Virus record (IMG/VR): IMGVR_UViG_3300034111_001103
Span: 62,001-126,000 of that record
Source of the DNA: a virus
Direction: 5' to 3' (one strand)
DNA length: 64,000 bases
Part shown: positions 13,105 to 21,501 of the stretch, piece by piece
How the letters are laid out: the number at the start of each line of letters is the position of its first letter
Position numbering within the stretch: position 1 is the first letter of the stretch
The notes under the pieces: model-generated
What the model was told of the DNA's origin: nothing
The model's input: the letters and a program-made list of their open reading frames with translations, nothing else
Database searches by the model: none
Translations under genes and position numbers: made by a program

Positions 13105-13263
13105 ATGAAAACATTTGGATTATTTATGCTATTATTTATTACAACAGCTATGGTAGTTAAATTAACAATTCCTGGATATTCAGTAGGAGAAATTGGTATA
13201 CAAAGTACTTTATATGCTTATATTATGCAACAATATATGACTAAGAAAGACAATGATAACTGA
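13105..13263 (+). CDS. Tiny membrane protein
   Basis: A 52-residue protein starting MKTFGLFMLLFITTAMVV. The start at 13105 is preferred over an in-frame TTG 24 bases upstream, because it sits behind an A-rich leader and puts the hydrophobic helix at the N-terminus. Residues ~4-22 form one membrane helix, with a second hydrophobic patch at GIQSTLYAYIM. The stop overlaps the start of the next gene. Confidence 0.55.
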   Translation: MKTFGLFMLLFITTAMVVKLTIPGYSVGEIGIQSTLYAYIMQQYMTKKDNDN

Positions 13264-13483
13264 AGCACAAAAAGAAGCACAAGAATTATTTGATAAATTT
13301 AATAAAGAAGGTTTACATCAGATTTCTAGCATAATAAATAGAACTATTAGAAAACAAATGATTAAACAATGTGCAATTATATCAATAAATGAAACAATTA
13401 AATATGCTAAAACATTTGGAGATGTAACAGAATTAGATATTGTACATTATGAAGAAACTAAACAAGAAATAGAGAAATTATGA
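13253..13483 (+). CDS. Small helical protein
   Basis: A 76-residue protein, mainly helical (MITEAQKEAQELFDKFNKEG at its start, with HQISSIINRTIRKQMI and ETIKYAKTFG further on). It resembles the short phage proteins of Bacteroidota that begin with a 'TEAQKKAQELFDKF' helix; their function is unknown. It overlaps the genes on both sides by a few bases, so translation is coupled. Confidence 0.65.
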   Translation: MITEAQKEAQELFDKFNKEGLHQISSIINRTIRKQMIKQCAIISINETIKYAKTFGDVTELDIVHYEETKQEIEKL

Positions 13484-13539
13484 GAAATGTATACTTAATA
13501 GAAACAGATAAACCAAGTAGGTTATGGGAAAATTATTAA
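13480..13539 (+). pseudogene. 19-residue peptide, possible remnant of a longer gene
   Basis: ATG at 13480 overlaps the previous stop (ATGA). It encodes MRNVYLIETDKPSRLWENY and then stops. The 'TDKPSRL' segment is familiar from longer Bacteroidota phage proteins, so this looks like the N-terminus of such a gene cut short. It could also serve as a coupling leader for the gene starting inside it at 13524. Confidence 0.4.
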
Positions 13540-13757
13540 ATAGTTTAAATAAACAACTCAAATCAGAACATAAATCAGATGCGGAAGATTGTTTAAAAAT
13601 TTATAATCATTTAAAAGAAACTAATGATGGTAGAGTTTGGGAAAGTCAATGGAATAATTTAATATCTACAAATTTTGAAGGTACATATCCTAATTCTATT
13701 AGAATTTCAAAACCTAATTCCATAGGTAAAATATTTTTAAAAGGTTTAGATAAATAA
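13524..13757 (+). CDS. Small hypothetical protein
   Basis: A 77-residue protein (MGKLLNSLNKQLKSEHKSDA at its start, with RVWESQWNNLISTNFEG in the middle). Its function is unknown. Its start overlaps the short peptide frame before it. It is the last gene before the promoter of the ribbon-helix-helix/HNH insertion. Confidence 0.5.
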   Translation: MGKLLNSLNKQLKSEHKSDAEDCLKIYNHLKETNDGRVWESQWNNLISTNFEGTYPNSIRISKPNSIGKIFLKGLDK

Positions 13758-13758
13758 A

Positions 13759-13790
13759 TTTGGTTTTGTAATTTATTTGTTGTATATTTG
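13759..13790 (+). promoter_or_regulatory. Bacteroidota-type promoter
   Basis: TTTG (13759-13762) and TATATTTG (13783-13790) are separated by 20 bases, matching the Bacteroidota consensus of a -33 TTTG and a -7 TAnnTTTG. The start codon of the ribbon-helix-helix gene lies 21 bases after the -7 box. It suggests the inserted pair carries its own promoter. Confidence 0.7.
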
Positions 13791-13811
13791 TAGGATAAAA
13801 TATATAACATT

Positions 13812-13949
13812 ATGATAAAAGAAAAAGACTTAACAATCAGGATTGAGTTTGAACTCAAAGAAAAACTACAACAAAAAGCTAAATCACTAGGTTTATCTAC
13901 TTCTGCTTATGTGAGAATGATAATTAAAAAGGAGATTGAGAATGAATAA
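13812..13949 (+). CDS. Ribbon-helix-helix (Arc/CopG-like) DNA-binding protein
   Basis: A 45-residue protein with an N-terminal strand DLTIRIEFEL, then helix LKEKLQQKAKSLG, turn and helix STSAYVRMIIKKEIEN. This is the ribbon-helix-helix pattern, including the L-x-x-G turn and the S/T-x-S-A-Y helix start. It would bind DNA as a dimer and may repress its own promoter (13759-13790) and so the downstream HNH gene, with which it overlaps by eight bases. It is too short to be other than a single domain. Confidence 0.8.
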   Translation: MIKEKDLTIRIEFELKEKLQQKAKSLGLSTSAYVRMIIKKEIENE

Positions 13950-14514
13950 TCAAGAAATATGGAAAGATATCATAGGTTATGAAATGTTTTATCAAGTTTC
14001 TAATTTTGAAAATGTTAGAAGTTTAGATAGAATAGTTAATAAACCTAATGGAATTTTTTATATAAGAAAAGGTAAGCTTTGTGTTCAATCTAAAAGCAAT
14101 CTTGGGTATATGACTGTTGGATTTACAGTTAACAATAAGAAAGTAAACAAGTATGTCCATAGATTAGTTGCAGAAGCTTTCATTATTAATAACAACAATT
14201 ATCCACAAGTAAACCATATAGATTGTAACAAAACCAATAATAGAATGGATAATCTTGAATGGTGTACTAATTCTCAAAATCATATTCACGCATCTAAAAA
14301 TGGATTAAACAAACTTCATTTACATAGAGTTGCATATTCAGGAGAAAAAAATGGTAGGTCATTATTAACTAAAGAACAAGTTTTAGAAATAAAACAAAAG
14401 TATATTCCTTATAAGTATTCTGCTAAAAAATTAGCTAAAGAGTATAATGTAAGTGAATCATGTATAACACATATTTTAAATAACACATCATGGAAAGAAA
14501 TATCTATAAAATAG
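13942..14514 (+). CDS. Free-standing HNH homing endonuclease (NUMOD4-HNH-HTH)
   Basis: The 190-residue protein has a NUMOD4 segment (IWKDIIGYEMFYQVSNFENV). The HNH core has VHRLVAEAFI, QVNHIDCNKTNNRMDNLEW and CTNSQNHIHA, and a C-terminal helix-turn-helix reads LAKEYNVSESCITHIL. It would cut a related locus lacking it and promote its own copying. The start at 13942 is chosen over the in-frame TTG at 13936 because AAGGAG lies seven bases before the ATG, one of the few Shine-Dalgarno-like sites here. Its end overlaps the next gene, so it is wedged between small genes. Confidence 0.88.
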   Translation: MNNQEIWKDIIGYEMFYQVSNFENVRSLDRIVNKPNGIFYIRKGKLCVQSKSNLGYMTVGFTVNNKKVNKYVHRLVAEAFIINNNNYPQVNHIDCNKTNNRMDNLEWCTNSQNHIHASKNGLNKLHLHRVAYSGEKNGRSLLTKEQVLEIKQKYIPYKYSAKKLAKEYNVSESCITHILNNTSWKEISIK

Positions 14515-15209
14515 GAAAAGAATTGTTTATCACTAATGATGAAGAAATTAAAGAAGGAGATTGGTTTATGTCAGACTTTAATAGTTTTCCAATACATAAT
14601 ATTAAAGAACTTTCAGAAAGAGAAGGAACTTTAAGTTGGGAACAAAAGGATTTAAAAAACAATCTTAAAATCATACTTACAACAGATGACTTGTTAATTA
14701 AAGATGGTGTACAAGCTATTGATGATGAGTTTTTAGAATGGTTTGTTAAAAATACCTGTTGTGAGTTTGTTAAAACTACAAATTATTTTGAAGAATTTGG
14801 AAAAATGGATTTAATAAAATACAAAATAATAATTCCAAAAGAAGAACCTAAACAAGAAGCAAGAGTTTTTGGTGGTAAAGATAATAAAATTTTTTGGATA
14901 GATAAACCTGTTCAAAAAGGACACCCTGACTATAAAGAAACACCTGAAGAAGCTGCGTTAAGATTATATCCGAAAATTATTACTGACCCTTACAATCCTT
15001 CTGAAGATTTATTAGAAGAAGAAAGAGATATTTTTGTCAATGGTGCTAAATGGCAACAAAAAAGAATGTATAGTGAGGAAGAAGTTGAGTCAATATGGAA
15101 ATTTGCTCTATATTTGGCAGAACAGCATGATAAATTTGGAACTAAAAATAAAAGTAATTTTATTAGAAAAGATGTAGAAGAATTTATTGAACAATTCAAA
15201 AAGAAATAA
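14490..15209 (+). CDS. Conserved Bacteroidota-phage protein, unknown function
   Basis: A 239-residue protein. The N-terminus has KIGKELFITNDEEIKEGDWF. A central ILTTDDLLIKDGVQAIDDEF and FVKNTCCEFVKTT part follows, and then a C-terminal helix with MYSEEEVESIWKFALYLAE. I recall this order from many phages and prophages of Bacteroidota, always without an assigned role. The IIPKEEPKQEARVF linker divides two parts. The start overlaps the HNH gene by 25 bases, so the HNH insertion probably happened right before it. Confidence 0.7.
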   Translation: MERNIYKIGKELFITNDEEIKEGDWFMSDFNSFPIHNIKELSEREGTLSWEQKDLKNNLKIILTTDDLLIKDGVQAIDDEFLEWFVKNTCCEFVKTTNYFEEFGKMDLIKYKIIIPKEEPKQEARVFGGKDNKIFWIDKPVQKGHPDYKETPEEAALRLYPKIITDPYNPSEDLLEEERDIFVNGAKWQQKRMYSEEEVESIWKFALYLAEQHDKFGTKNKSNFIRKDVEEFIEQFKKK

Positions 15210-15210
15210 A

Positions 15211-15381
15211 ATGGAAATTATAATAATAACAATATTTGCATTAATTCTACTATATTATCATTACAAACCTTTTTTAGAAAAACAACAAAATGGGGATTGG
15301 TTACTATGGTATAATGATCATGAAAAAATAATATCTGGTAGAAAATATATTTTAATTAAAAAAAGACATAAATATGACTAA
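15211..15381 (+). CDS. Small membrane-anchored protein
   Basis: A 56-residue protein starting MEIIIITIFALILLYYHYKP. The ATG at 15211, one base after the previous stop, is chosen over an upstream in-frame ATG inside that gene. One N-terminal helix is followed by a basic tail (IKKRHKYD) that should lie in the cytoplasm. Function unknown. Confidence 0.55.
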   Translation: MEIIIITIFALILLYYHYKPFLEKQQNGDWLLWYNDHEKIISGRKYILIKKRHKYD

Positions 15382-15475
15382 TTGGCTTATAAGAAATAAA
15401 GAATTATATACTAAATTCCTTTCAGATGAAGTATCTATAGAAGATATAAAGAAATTATATAATGAAAAAATATAA
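15374..15475 (+). CDS. Tiny 33-residue protein
   Basis: The frame MTNWLIRNKELYTKF followed by an acidic helix overlaps the genes on both sides (ATGACTAA at its start, ATGAAAAA near its end). The tight overlaps and the position in an operon-like chain support it being translated. No family can be named. Confidence 0.4.
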   Translation: MTNWLIRNKELYTKFLSDEVSIEDIKKLYNEKI

Positions 15476-15635
15476 AATAACTTTTTTAATGATAAGTCAA
15501 GGACATTACTTTAAAAATGAAATAAAAGAAATTCAAGGAACTTTATATATTTCTGAAAATTATTATAGTATAATAGATGATAAAGGAAAAAGACATTTAT
15601 TTCCAATAAATAATATTTATATTGAAGAAATATAA
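15462..15635 (+). CDS. Small hypothetical protein
   Basis: A 57-residue beta-rich protein (MKKYKITFLMISQGHYF at its start, GKRHLFPINNIYIEEI at the end). It overlaps the previous tiny gene by 14 bases. It may be a small barrel; function is unknown. A TATATTTG at 15637 right after its stop may start the next unit. Confidence 0.5.
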   Translation: MKKYKITFLMISQGHYFKNEIKEIQGTLYISENYYSIIDDKGKRHLFPINNIYIEEI

Positions 15636-15636
15636 C

Positions 15637-15644
15637 TATATTTG
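15637..15644 (+). promoter_or_regulatory. Possible -7 promoter box for the ATPase-primase unit
   Basis: TATATTTG matches the Bacteroidota -7 consensus and lies 34 bases before the ATG of the 15679 gene. No TTTG is found at 18-21 bases upstream (ATTTATATT occupies the region), so the promoter is weak or needs an activator. Confidence 0.4.
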
Positions 15645-15678
15645 TATTTTTAAAACACAAATAAAATAAACAAAAAAT

Positions 15679-16344
15679 ATGGCAGAATTTATAGCAATAG
15701 CAGGAATTAGTGGCAGTGGAAAATCAACAGCAATTCAATATTTAGATCCAAAAGAAACATATTTAATAAATGTTTCAGGTAAAAGATTACCTTTTAAAGG
15801 TAGTTCAAAACTATACAATACAGAAAATAAAAATTATTATGAACCTTTAAGTATAGAAGATACTATTAATAAAATTAAAGTAGTAGCAGAAAAAGCTCCT
15901 CATATTAAAGAATTAGTTATAGATGATAGTAATTATCTTCAAACTTTTAATATGATGTCTAAAGCAACAGAGACTGGTTATACTAAATTTACTCTTTTAG
16001 CTAGAGATATTGTAAAATTAATTCAAGAAGGGAAAAAACTAAGAGATGATTTAATTATTTATTATATTTCTCATATCGAAGATGTAAAAGACGGAGAAGA
16101 TATTGTTTCTTATAAATTAAAAACAATCGGAAAAATGCTTGATAATCAAGTAGTTATGGAAGGTTTATTTACTGTTATACTTTATACTAATGTAGAATGT
16201 AAAGGAGATGATTGTAAATATCAATTTATAACTAATAGATATGGTAAACTCTTAGCTAAAAGTCCTTCAGGAATGTTTAAAGACCTTAAAATAGATAATA
16301 ACTTAAAAATTGTATCTGATACTATTAGAGAATATTATAACTAA
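15679..16344 (+). CDS. P-loop ATPase (Sak4/AAA_24-like)
   Basis: The 221-residue protein begins with a strand and Walker A (IAIAGISGSGKSTA, residues 5-18) and has a Walker B-like ELVIDDSNYL (~77-86). Long helices follow, with a DLIIYYISHIEDVKDG segment, and the C-terminus is variable. This arrangement is that of phage AAA_24/Sak4-type single-domain RecA-like ATPases, which assist strand annealing or replication. It is 11 bases before the primase gene, which suits a replication or recombination helper. The fold is fairly sure, the subgroup less so. Confidence 0.75.
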   Translation: MAEFIAIAGISGSGKSTAIQYLDPKETYLINVSGKRLPFKGSSKLYNTENKNYYEPLSIEDTINKIKVVAEKAPHIKELVIDDSNYLQTFNMMSKATETGYTKFTLLARDIVKLIQEGKKLRDDLIIYYISHIEDVKDGEDIVSYKLKTIGKMLDNQVVMEGLFTVILYTNVECKGDDCKYQFITNRYGKLLAKSPSGMFKDLKIDNNLKIVSDTIREYYN

Positions 16345-16355
16345 AATAAAATAAT

Positions 16356-17369
16356 ATGAATATAGTAGAAAAAGTTAATTTAAAAGACCTTATAGAATCT
16401 AAATTAACTCATTTAGATCTTTATTCTTACTATATGCCTCATAGTTTTGAACTAAATAAGAATTGTTCAAATCCTTTTGTAACAAAAGATAAAAACCCTT
16501 CTTTTAGAGTATTCTATAAGGAGGGTTCTTATTTTCATAAAGCTTATAATAGTAGTCATAAAGGTACTATATATGATTTTCTTAAAGATTTATATAATAT
16601 ATCTTACAAAGAAGTATTAGATAAAATAGCTGAAGATTTTGGTTTAAAGGAAAAAACAGGTAAAAAGTATGAAAAAATTATTACTGAATTACCTAAAATA
16701 GAAATAAGAGAATCTATTTTACCAAATATTAAAGCTATATCTAAGAACTTTCAGAAAGAACATATTGATTACCTGGCACAATTTGCCTTAACTTTAGATA
16801 GTTTAAACTCTGTAAAAGATACAGAAATTTTAGCATTATCTAAATTTTGGATAAATAACAATCTTTATTCTTTAGATAAAGAAGAAGTAGGTTTTATCTA
16901 CTATTGTACAGATATAAACAAAGTAAAAATATATCTTCCTCAAAGAGATAAAGGTAAAAGATTTTATTCTTGCTTACCTTTTACTTATATACATGGTAAA
17001 GAATCTTTTAAATGTGTAAATGATCAAAAACACAAGAAAGGTATCTTAACAAAGTCTATAAAAGATGCTTTGGTGCTTTCTAAATATATTCAATATCCAA
17101 TAGGAGTAGTACAAGCAGAAAATCCTACTTCTATAACACAAGAAGATATAGAATTTTTTAATGAAAATGTTGAAGAAATGTTTATATCTTGGGATTCTGA
17201 TGGACCTGGGGTAAAAAATTGTAAAGAATTAACCTCAAAATTAGGTTGGAATTATATAAATCCTCCTAAAAGATATTTACCAAACATAAAAGATTGGGCA
17301 GATCTTCAGAAGGAAATAGGAGAAAAAGCTCTTTTAAATGAATTCAAAAAGAAAAAATTAATTTTATAA
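16356..17369 (+). CDS. DnaG-like primase
   Basis: The 337-residue protein has an N-terminal part like the DnaG zinc-binding domain (NCSNPFVTKDKNPSFRVF, HKGTIYDFLKDLYNISY) in which most zinc ligands are missing. The C-terminal part is a TOPRIM domain: KGILTKSIKDALVLSKY, then ISWDSDGPG with the D-x-D metal motif. It would make RNA primers for the lagging strand, with the DnaB-like helicase at 44829. It is smaller than bacterial DnaG and lacks the helicase-binding domain. The catalytic Glu usual in the first TOPRIM strand appears replaced by Lys or Ser. Confidence 0.75.
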   Translation: MNIVEKVNLKDLIESKLTHLDLYSYYMPHSFELNKNCSNPFVTKDKNPSFRVFYKEGSYFHKAYNSSHKGTIYDFLKDLYNISYKEVLDKIAEDFGLKEKTGKKYEKIITELPKIEIRESILPNIKAISKNFQKEHIDYLAQFALTLDSLNSVKDTEILALSKFWINNNLYSLDKEEVGFIYYCTDINKVKIYLPQRDKGKRFYSCLPFTYIHGKESFKCVNDQKHKKGILTKSIKDALVLSKYIQYPIGVVQAENPTSITQEDIEFFNENVEEMFISWDSDGPGVKNCKELTSKLGWNYINPPKRYLPNIKDWADLQKEIGEKALLNEFKKKKLIL

Positions 17370-17384
17370 CAAAATAAAAACAAA

Positions 17385-19427
17385 ATGAAAGAAAATGAAG
17401 AAATATTAAAAATAACAGATTTAGTAAAAAATGAAATTTACTATTTTGAATCTAATGTAAAATGGATTTTAAGATTTGATAGTTTAACAGAAGAAAATAT
17501 ATTAGTTAATGGTTCTATTTCTGAAAGTTTGTATTATGGAGAAAAAGAAGCGTTTTGGGGGCAGCTTAATGATGCTAAAAATATAAGAAAAGCTACAAAA
17601 AAAGAAATTTATTGGTTTTTAGAATGCGAAAAATTAAATAAGTTTATCAAATATGAAGAAGCAATGAAAACTTTTATAGAAGAATCAGAATTATATGATA
17701 TAAGTAAATTAACTCCTTATCCTAGAGGATATAATGATTTAAAAAGAGGAGATAAAGCTATTTATATAAGTCATGATAAAACTTCTAATAATTGTAAAAA
17801 ATATATACCTTTAGGTAGTATAGTAACTATTAAAGAAAATGGTAGTAATATTCCTATAATTTCATATGATAAATATCCTGAAGCAATTTTTTGTTGTAAT
17901 ACTTATAATTTAGCTCCTATACCAGAAAAACAAAAAGAAAATACTTCTTTAGTAGGTAGATATTTAAAAGCTTTAGTAGATGATGCTCAAAGTACAACTT
18001 TTAAAAAAGGTACATATGTAGAAATAATTGAAAAAATTAATGATAATCAATATAATTTAAAAGGATATTGGACTTATACTATTAATAATAGTACAGCTGA
18101 CAATTGGCAATTAATGCCTGAAGGATTTAATCCTGAAGAAATTAAAGTAGATAGTGTTCCTGAATATGTAGAATACATTGAAACTCAATATAAAGGGCAA
18201 ATTGTTAAAGTTGAAAATTGGGGTTCAGCAAGTTATTGTAAAGTAATATTTCATGATGGTAATAAAGAACAACCTTTTAAATATTTAGTTAAAAAATCTT
18301 CTAAAGCAGAATACGATTTACAAAATAAACCTAAAGAAATGAAAAAAGTAGAAGATTTAGTATATCCTGATGTAATAGAATTAGAATCTCAAGAACAATT
18401 AGATAAGATTTTAAAATATAATCCTAGATTATATAAAAGTTTTAAAAGATATATGTTATTTGGAGAAAAAGATGCGAAAATAGGTTGGGGTACTTCTACT
18501 AGTTATAGTGATATATTTTATAACAATTACAAATTTTCAGATATTATATTTCCAGAAGAAACTACAAAACAATATGATTATGAAGTAGTACATTGTACAA
18601 CACAAGAAGAGTGGGATTTTGCTTGTGATAAATATAATAAAGGTATTTATGTAAAAGAACAATTTGTAAAATATGGTTATAATACTTTTGTGATGTCTAA
18701 TTTTAGTGGATGGAATAAAAAAGAATTTTTTTTAAGTGATCCTCTTTATAATAAAAGTCTCAAAATCTACACTTTCAAAGAATATTGTGATAAATTTGGA
18801 TATACACCTGATTTTATAGAAAAAGAAGAAAAATGGATTCCTAAAGTAGGAGAATGGATTGTAGCCTTAGAAACAATAGGAGATTTAATTACTAAAAATA
18901 AGGTTTATCAATTGAAAAAACTAGATCAATTTGGAATGTGGCATTTATGTGATGATGGTACAACAAATGGTTATGATAGTTCTAAATATAGATTAGCTTT
19001 TCCACATGAAATACTTAATAATCAACAAAATGATCAAACTATAGATATAGGAGATACAGTTAATACTTCTGATGGTAATGGTATTGTTATAGGTATTAAT
19101 ACTAGAAACATGTATTTAGTTAAAGGGGCTAGGAAAATACATCATGGTTTTCCCCAATATAATACTTTAATAAAAGGAAATTTTAGTGATAAAGAAGATA
19201 GTTATTATTATGACTTAGACCAATTAACTTTAGTTAAAAAAGCTAATAAATCTAATATTGATATTGTCAGAGAAACAAAAATATTATCTATAAACACTAA
19301 TTTACCTCTTAAAAAAACAATAGTAGAGTTTGAAATTTATGATCAAAATATTAGTCTTAAAAAAGATACAATTATAGAATTAGATACAAATTTATTAAAA
19401 AACATTAAAAAACCAATTAAATTTTAA
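17385..19427 (+). CDS. Large multi-module protein of unknown function
   Basis: A 680-residue soluble protein. It seems to be built from several short beta-rich modules of about 60-100 residues joined by linkers. Modules with Trp, Tyr and Gly at similar spacing recur: IKVDSVPEYVEY then GQIVKVENWGSASYCKVIF, and later KWIPKVGEWIVALETIGD then DTVNTSDGNGIVIG. These look like small SH3/KOW-like barrels. The N-terminal ATKKEIYWFLECEKLNKFI segment is a pattern I recall in Bacteroidota phage proteins. It has no enzyme motif. It lies between primase and a MATK-type protein in one transcript. Confidence 0.65.
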   Translation: MKENEEILKITDLVKNEIYYFESNVKWILRFDSLTEENILVNGSISESLYYGEKEAFWGQLNDAKNIRKATKKEIYWFLECEKLNKFIKYEEAMKTFIEESELYDISKLTPYPRGYNDLKRGDKAIYISHDKTSNNCKKYIPLGSIVTIKENGSNIPIISYDKYPEAIFCCNTYNLAPIPEKQKENTSLVGRYLKALVDDAQSTTFKKGTYVEIIEKINDNQYNLKGYWTYTINNSTADNWQLMPEGFNPEEIKVDSVPEYVEYIETQYKGQIVKVENWGSASYCKVIFHDGNKEQPFKYLVKKSSKAEYDLQNKPKEMKKVEDLVYPDVIELESQEQLDKILKYNPRLYKSFKRYMLFGEKDAKIGWGTSTSYSDIFYNNYKFSDIIFPEETTKQYDYEVVHCTTQEEWDFACDKYNKGIYVKEQFVKYGYNTFVMSNFSGWNKKEFFLSDPLYNKSLKIYTFKEYCDKFGYTPDFIEKEEKWIPKVGEWIVALETIGDLITKNKVYQLKKLDQFGMWHLCDDGTTNGYDSSKYRLAFPHEILNNQQNDQTIDIGDTVNTSDGNGIVIGINTRNMYLVKGARKIHHGFPQYNTLIKGNFSDKEDSYYYDLDQLTLVKKANKSNIDIVRETKILSINTNLPLKKTIVEFEIYDQNISLKKDTIIELDTNLLKNIKKPIKF

Positions 19428-19432
19428 ACATT

Positions 19433-19909
19433 ATGGCAACTAAAAGAAATTCAAGTAAAAAAGTAACAGTAAACACAAATTCATCATCAAACAAAAATCA
19501 AAATCAAAACACAATGGGAGCAACAACAAAAGTATCAAACTTTACAAGTAAAGTATTAGCAGAATTTAACAAATCTGACAAAGAAAAACAAATGGAATCT
19601 GTAGAAGATTTTAGACTTCATGCTATTATTGAAACAGAAAGTGTTATAGGATCATTAAAAACAAATGCTATTCCTTCTTTAGAATTAGACCTTAAAAAAG
19701 CAGAAAGAACTTTAGAAAGTGCTGAAAAAACTTATGAAAAATGTAGATATTCTACAGCATATTCTTATCAAGAGTATTTAGAAGCAAGAAAATATGCTTT
19801 AGGTTCTATTAGAGATGCAAAAAACACTATTAATGACATTAATAGTAAAATTGAGAATCAAAAAGCTCAATTAGCTATGTATCAAGAAATTTTAGCAGAT
19901 CTATCTTAA
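19433..19909 (+). CDS. MATK-type coiled-coil protein
   Basis: A 158-residue protein with a low-complexity leader (MATKRNSSKKVTVNTNSSSN) and a long helical body. The coiled coil (LELDLKKAERTLESAEKTYE, then AKNTINDINSKIENQKAQLA) covers residues ~75-158. It resembles the 9943 gene product in layout. The arrangement suits a DNA-associated or scaffolding protein, but the function is unknown. A perfect terminator follows. Confidence 0.65.
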   Translation: MATKRNSSKKVTVNTNSSSNKNQNQNTMGATTKVSNFTSKVLAEFNKSDKEKQMESVEDFRLHAIIETESVIGSLKTNAIPSLELDLKKAERTLESAEKTYEKCRYSTAYSYQEYLEARKYALGSIRDAKNTINDINSKIENQKAQLAMYQEILADLS

Positions 19910-19931
19910 TATTTTAAGATTTTAAGTATAA

Positions 19932-19970
19932 AAGTCCTAGTATAGTAAAATATACTAGGACTTATTTTTT
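19932..19970 (+). terminator. Strong intrinsic terminator
   Basis: AAGTCCTAGTATA (19932-19944) pairs perfectly over 13 bases with TATACTAGGACTT (19951-19963), loop GTAAAA, followed by ATTTTTT. It ends the ATPase-primase unit. Confidence 0.92.
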
Positions 19971-19986
19971 CATTAAAACAAACAAA

Positions 19987-20571
19987 ATGATAAAATTATA
20001 TAAAGTAAACAATAAAGAAATAGGTATGCAAAAATTAACTTTTATAGAGTTAATCTTAATAAATATACCTATATCTATAGTACTTTTCTTATTATTTATA
20101 GCAATAGGTTCTTCAAACCCTAAAATAATAACTAAAACAACAACAAACACTACAATAATACATGATACTTTACAACAATTAGTTGTGCTCAGATCAGGTC
20201 TTACAGAAATAACCCTAGATAGAAATAAAAATATAGCTAAATTTTGCTATAATCCAGGTAATATAAGACCAGGAAATAAACAAATAGATGCTTTAGCAAT
20301 AGGCACAATAAGCTCTATAAATGGAGAATTTTTATACTTTCCCAGTGAAGAACAAGGATTTAAAGCTCTTGAAATTCTTCTACAAACTAAATATGCAGAA
20401 AATACTATACAAGAATGTATACAAAAATATGCTCCTCCTTGTGAAAACAATACCTCTAAATATATACAAGATATTTGTAACAAACTAAAAAAACCTTCTA
20501 CTACTAAGATAAAAGACTTAGATATTAAAAAACTATCTAAAGAAATAGCTATTATAGAAGGGTATTATTAA
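19987..20571 (+). CDS. Membrane-anchored lysozyme-like protein (NPGNIR family)
   Basis: The 194-residue protein has one N-terminal membrane helix (residues ~18-41) and a periplasmic domain starting at the NPGNIRPG motif (89-96). A YFPSEEQGFKALEILLQTKY segment and CIQKYAPPCENNTSKYI follow. These three landmarks define a phage lysozyme-like family (structural protein P5/lytic transglycosylase type) that cuts peptidoglycan. The anchor suggests a signal-arrest-release or inner-membrane-tethered lysin. No holin is obvious, but tiny membrane proteins are plentiful. It starts after a terminator, so it has its own expression. The exact cleavage chemistry is not determined. Confidence 0.78.
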   Translation: MIKLYKVNNKEIGMQKLTFIELILINIPISIVLFLLFIAIGSSNPKIITKTTTNTTIIHDTLQQLVVLRSGLTEITLDRNKNIAKFCYNPGNIRPGNKQIDALAIGTISSINGEFLYFPSEEQGFKALEILLQTKYAENTIQECIQKYAPPCENNTSKYIQDICNKLKKPSTTKIKDLDIKKLSKEIAIIEGYY

Positions 20572-20591
20572 TAAAAATAAAACTTATAAAA

Positions 20592-20960
20592 ATGGAAAAA
20601 TACTTTTTATCTTATGATTTAGCTTCAGAAATAGAAAAATTAGGATTTAATGAATCTTGTTTAGGTAGATGGGTAATTGTTACAGAATGGGAAAACCCTA
20701 CAGGAGAAATTATATTTCAATTGGGAAGAGAAAAAGACAATAACAATACTACTAGATTTCAATATATAGCACCACTTTATCAACAAGTAATAGATTGGTT
20801 TGAAAAAGAACATAATATATTCATAGGTAGAACTTGTTATGATGATGGTAAAACTCCTAAAAGATGGGTATATCATGTAGATAGTTATTATGTACAAGAA
20901 CAATTTTATGATGGGGCTATAAGATATGCAATAGATAAAATTAAAAATACACAATTATGA
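20592..20960 (+). CDS. Conserved phage hypothetical protein
   Basis: A 122-residue protein with a Trp-rich middle (LGRWVIVTEWENPTGE), QQVIDWFEKEHNIFI and a C-terminal YYVQEQFYDGAIRYAIDKI. The 'VIDWFREKHNI' pattern is common in small proteins of Bacteroidota phages, with no known role. It overlaps the next gene by four bases (ATGA). Confidence 0.65.
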   Translation: MEKYFLSYDLASEIEKLGFNESCLGRWVIVTEWENPTGEIIFQLGREKDNNNTTRFQYIAPLYQQVIDWFEKEHNIFIGRTCYDDGKTPKRWVYHVDSYYVQEQFYDGAIRYAIDKIKNTQL

Positions 20961-21205
20961 ATTATTTAGTAATAAAAGATGATACAATAATACAAGTTTG
21001 TACTTCTGTAGAAGATTTATTAGAATATCTAGAAGTAAATGTTACTGATAAAGGAATTGTAAAAATTGGTAATAATAATTTACCTACTACTTATAATATG
21101 AAAGAATATACTAAAGAAGAAATAATATCAGATATTATAAAATATAAATTAAAAACTATAGAATCTGTGTTAAAAATTGGTATTTATAAATTAGAAAGAA
21201 TATAA
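20957..21205 (+). CDS. Hypothetical protein
   Basis: An 82-residue protein (MNYLVIKDDTIIQVCTSVED at its start) with an N-terminal beta hairpin and helices (VEDLLEYLEV, EEIISDIIKYKL). No family is known. Coupled to the gene upstream by an ATGA overlap. Confidence 0.6.
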   Translation: MNYLVIKDDTIIQVCTSVEDLLEYLEVNVTDKGIVKIGNNNLPTTYNMKEYTKEEIISDIIKYKLKTIESVLKIGIYKLERI

Positions 21206-21210
21206 AAATT

Positions 21211-21501
21211 ATGATAGATATAAATAAAGAAGCAGAAGAATATGCTAAACAATTTGATTATCCTGAAGATTCTGCTCCATCAACTTGTTTTATAGCAGGA
21301 GCAAACTCAAAATATGTAAAAGAACAAATAATACAAGCTAAAATAGATGTATTAGATAATTGTTTAGCTGATATGTATCTTTATTCTAGTTTTGAAAATG
21401 GATTTGAACAATATTCTGATGCTTATTATAATTTAGAAAATTCATATAAAAAAAGTTTAAATAAACTTAGAGAAGAATTAAAACAATTACAAGATGTATA
21501 A
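21211..21501 (+). CDS. Conserved phage hypothetical protein
   Basis: A 96-residue helical protein that begins with a segment (IDINKEAEEYAKQF, then TCFIAGANSKYVKEQIIQAKI) I know from many Bacteroidota phage proteins: an A-x-x-Y 'FIAGAxS' helix pair followed by a coiled coil. The function is unknown. It overlaps the next gene by eight bases. Confidence 0.65.
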   Translation: MIDINKEAEEYAKQFDYPEDSAPSTCFIAGANSKYVKEQIIQAKIDVLDNCLADMYLYSSFENGFEQYSDAYYNLENSYKKSLNKLREELKQLQDV

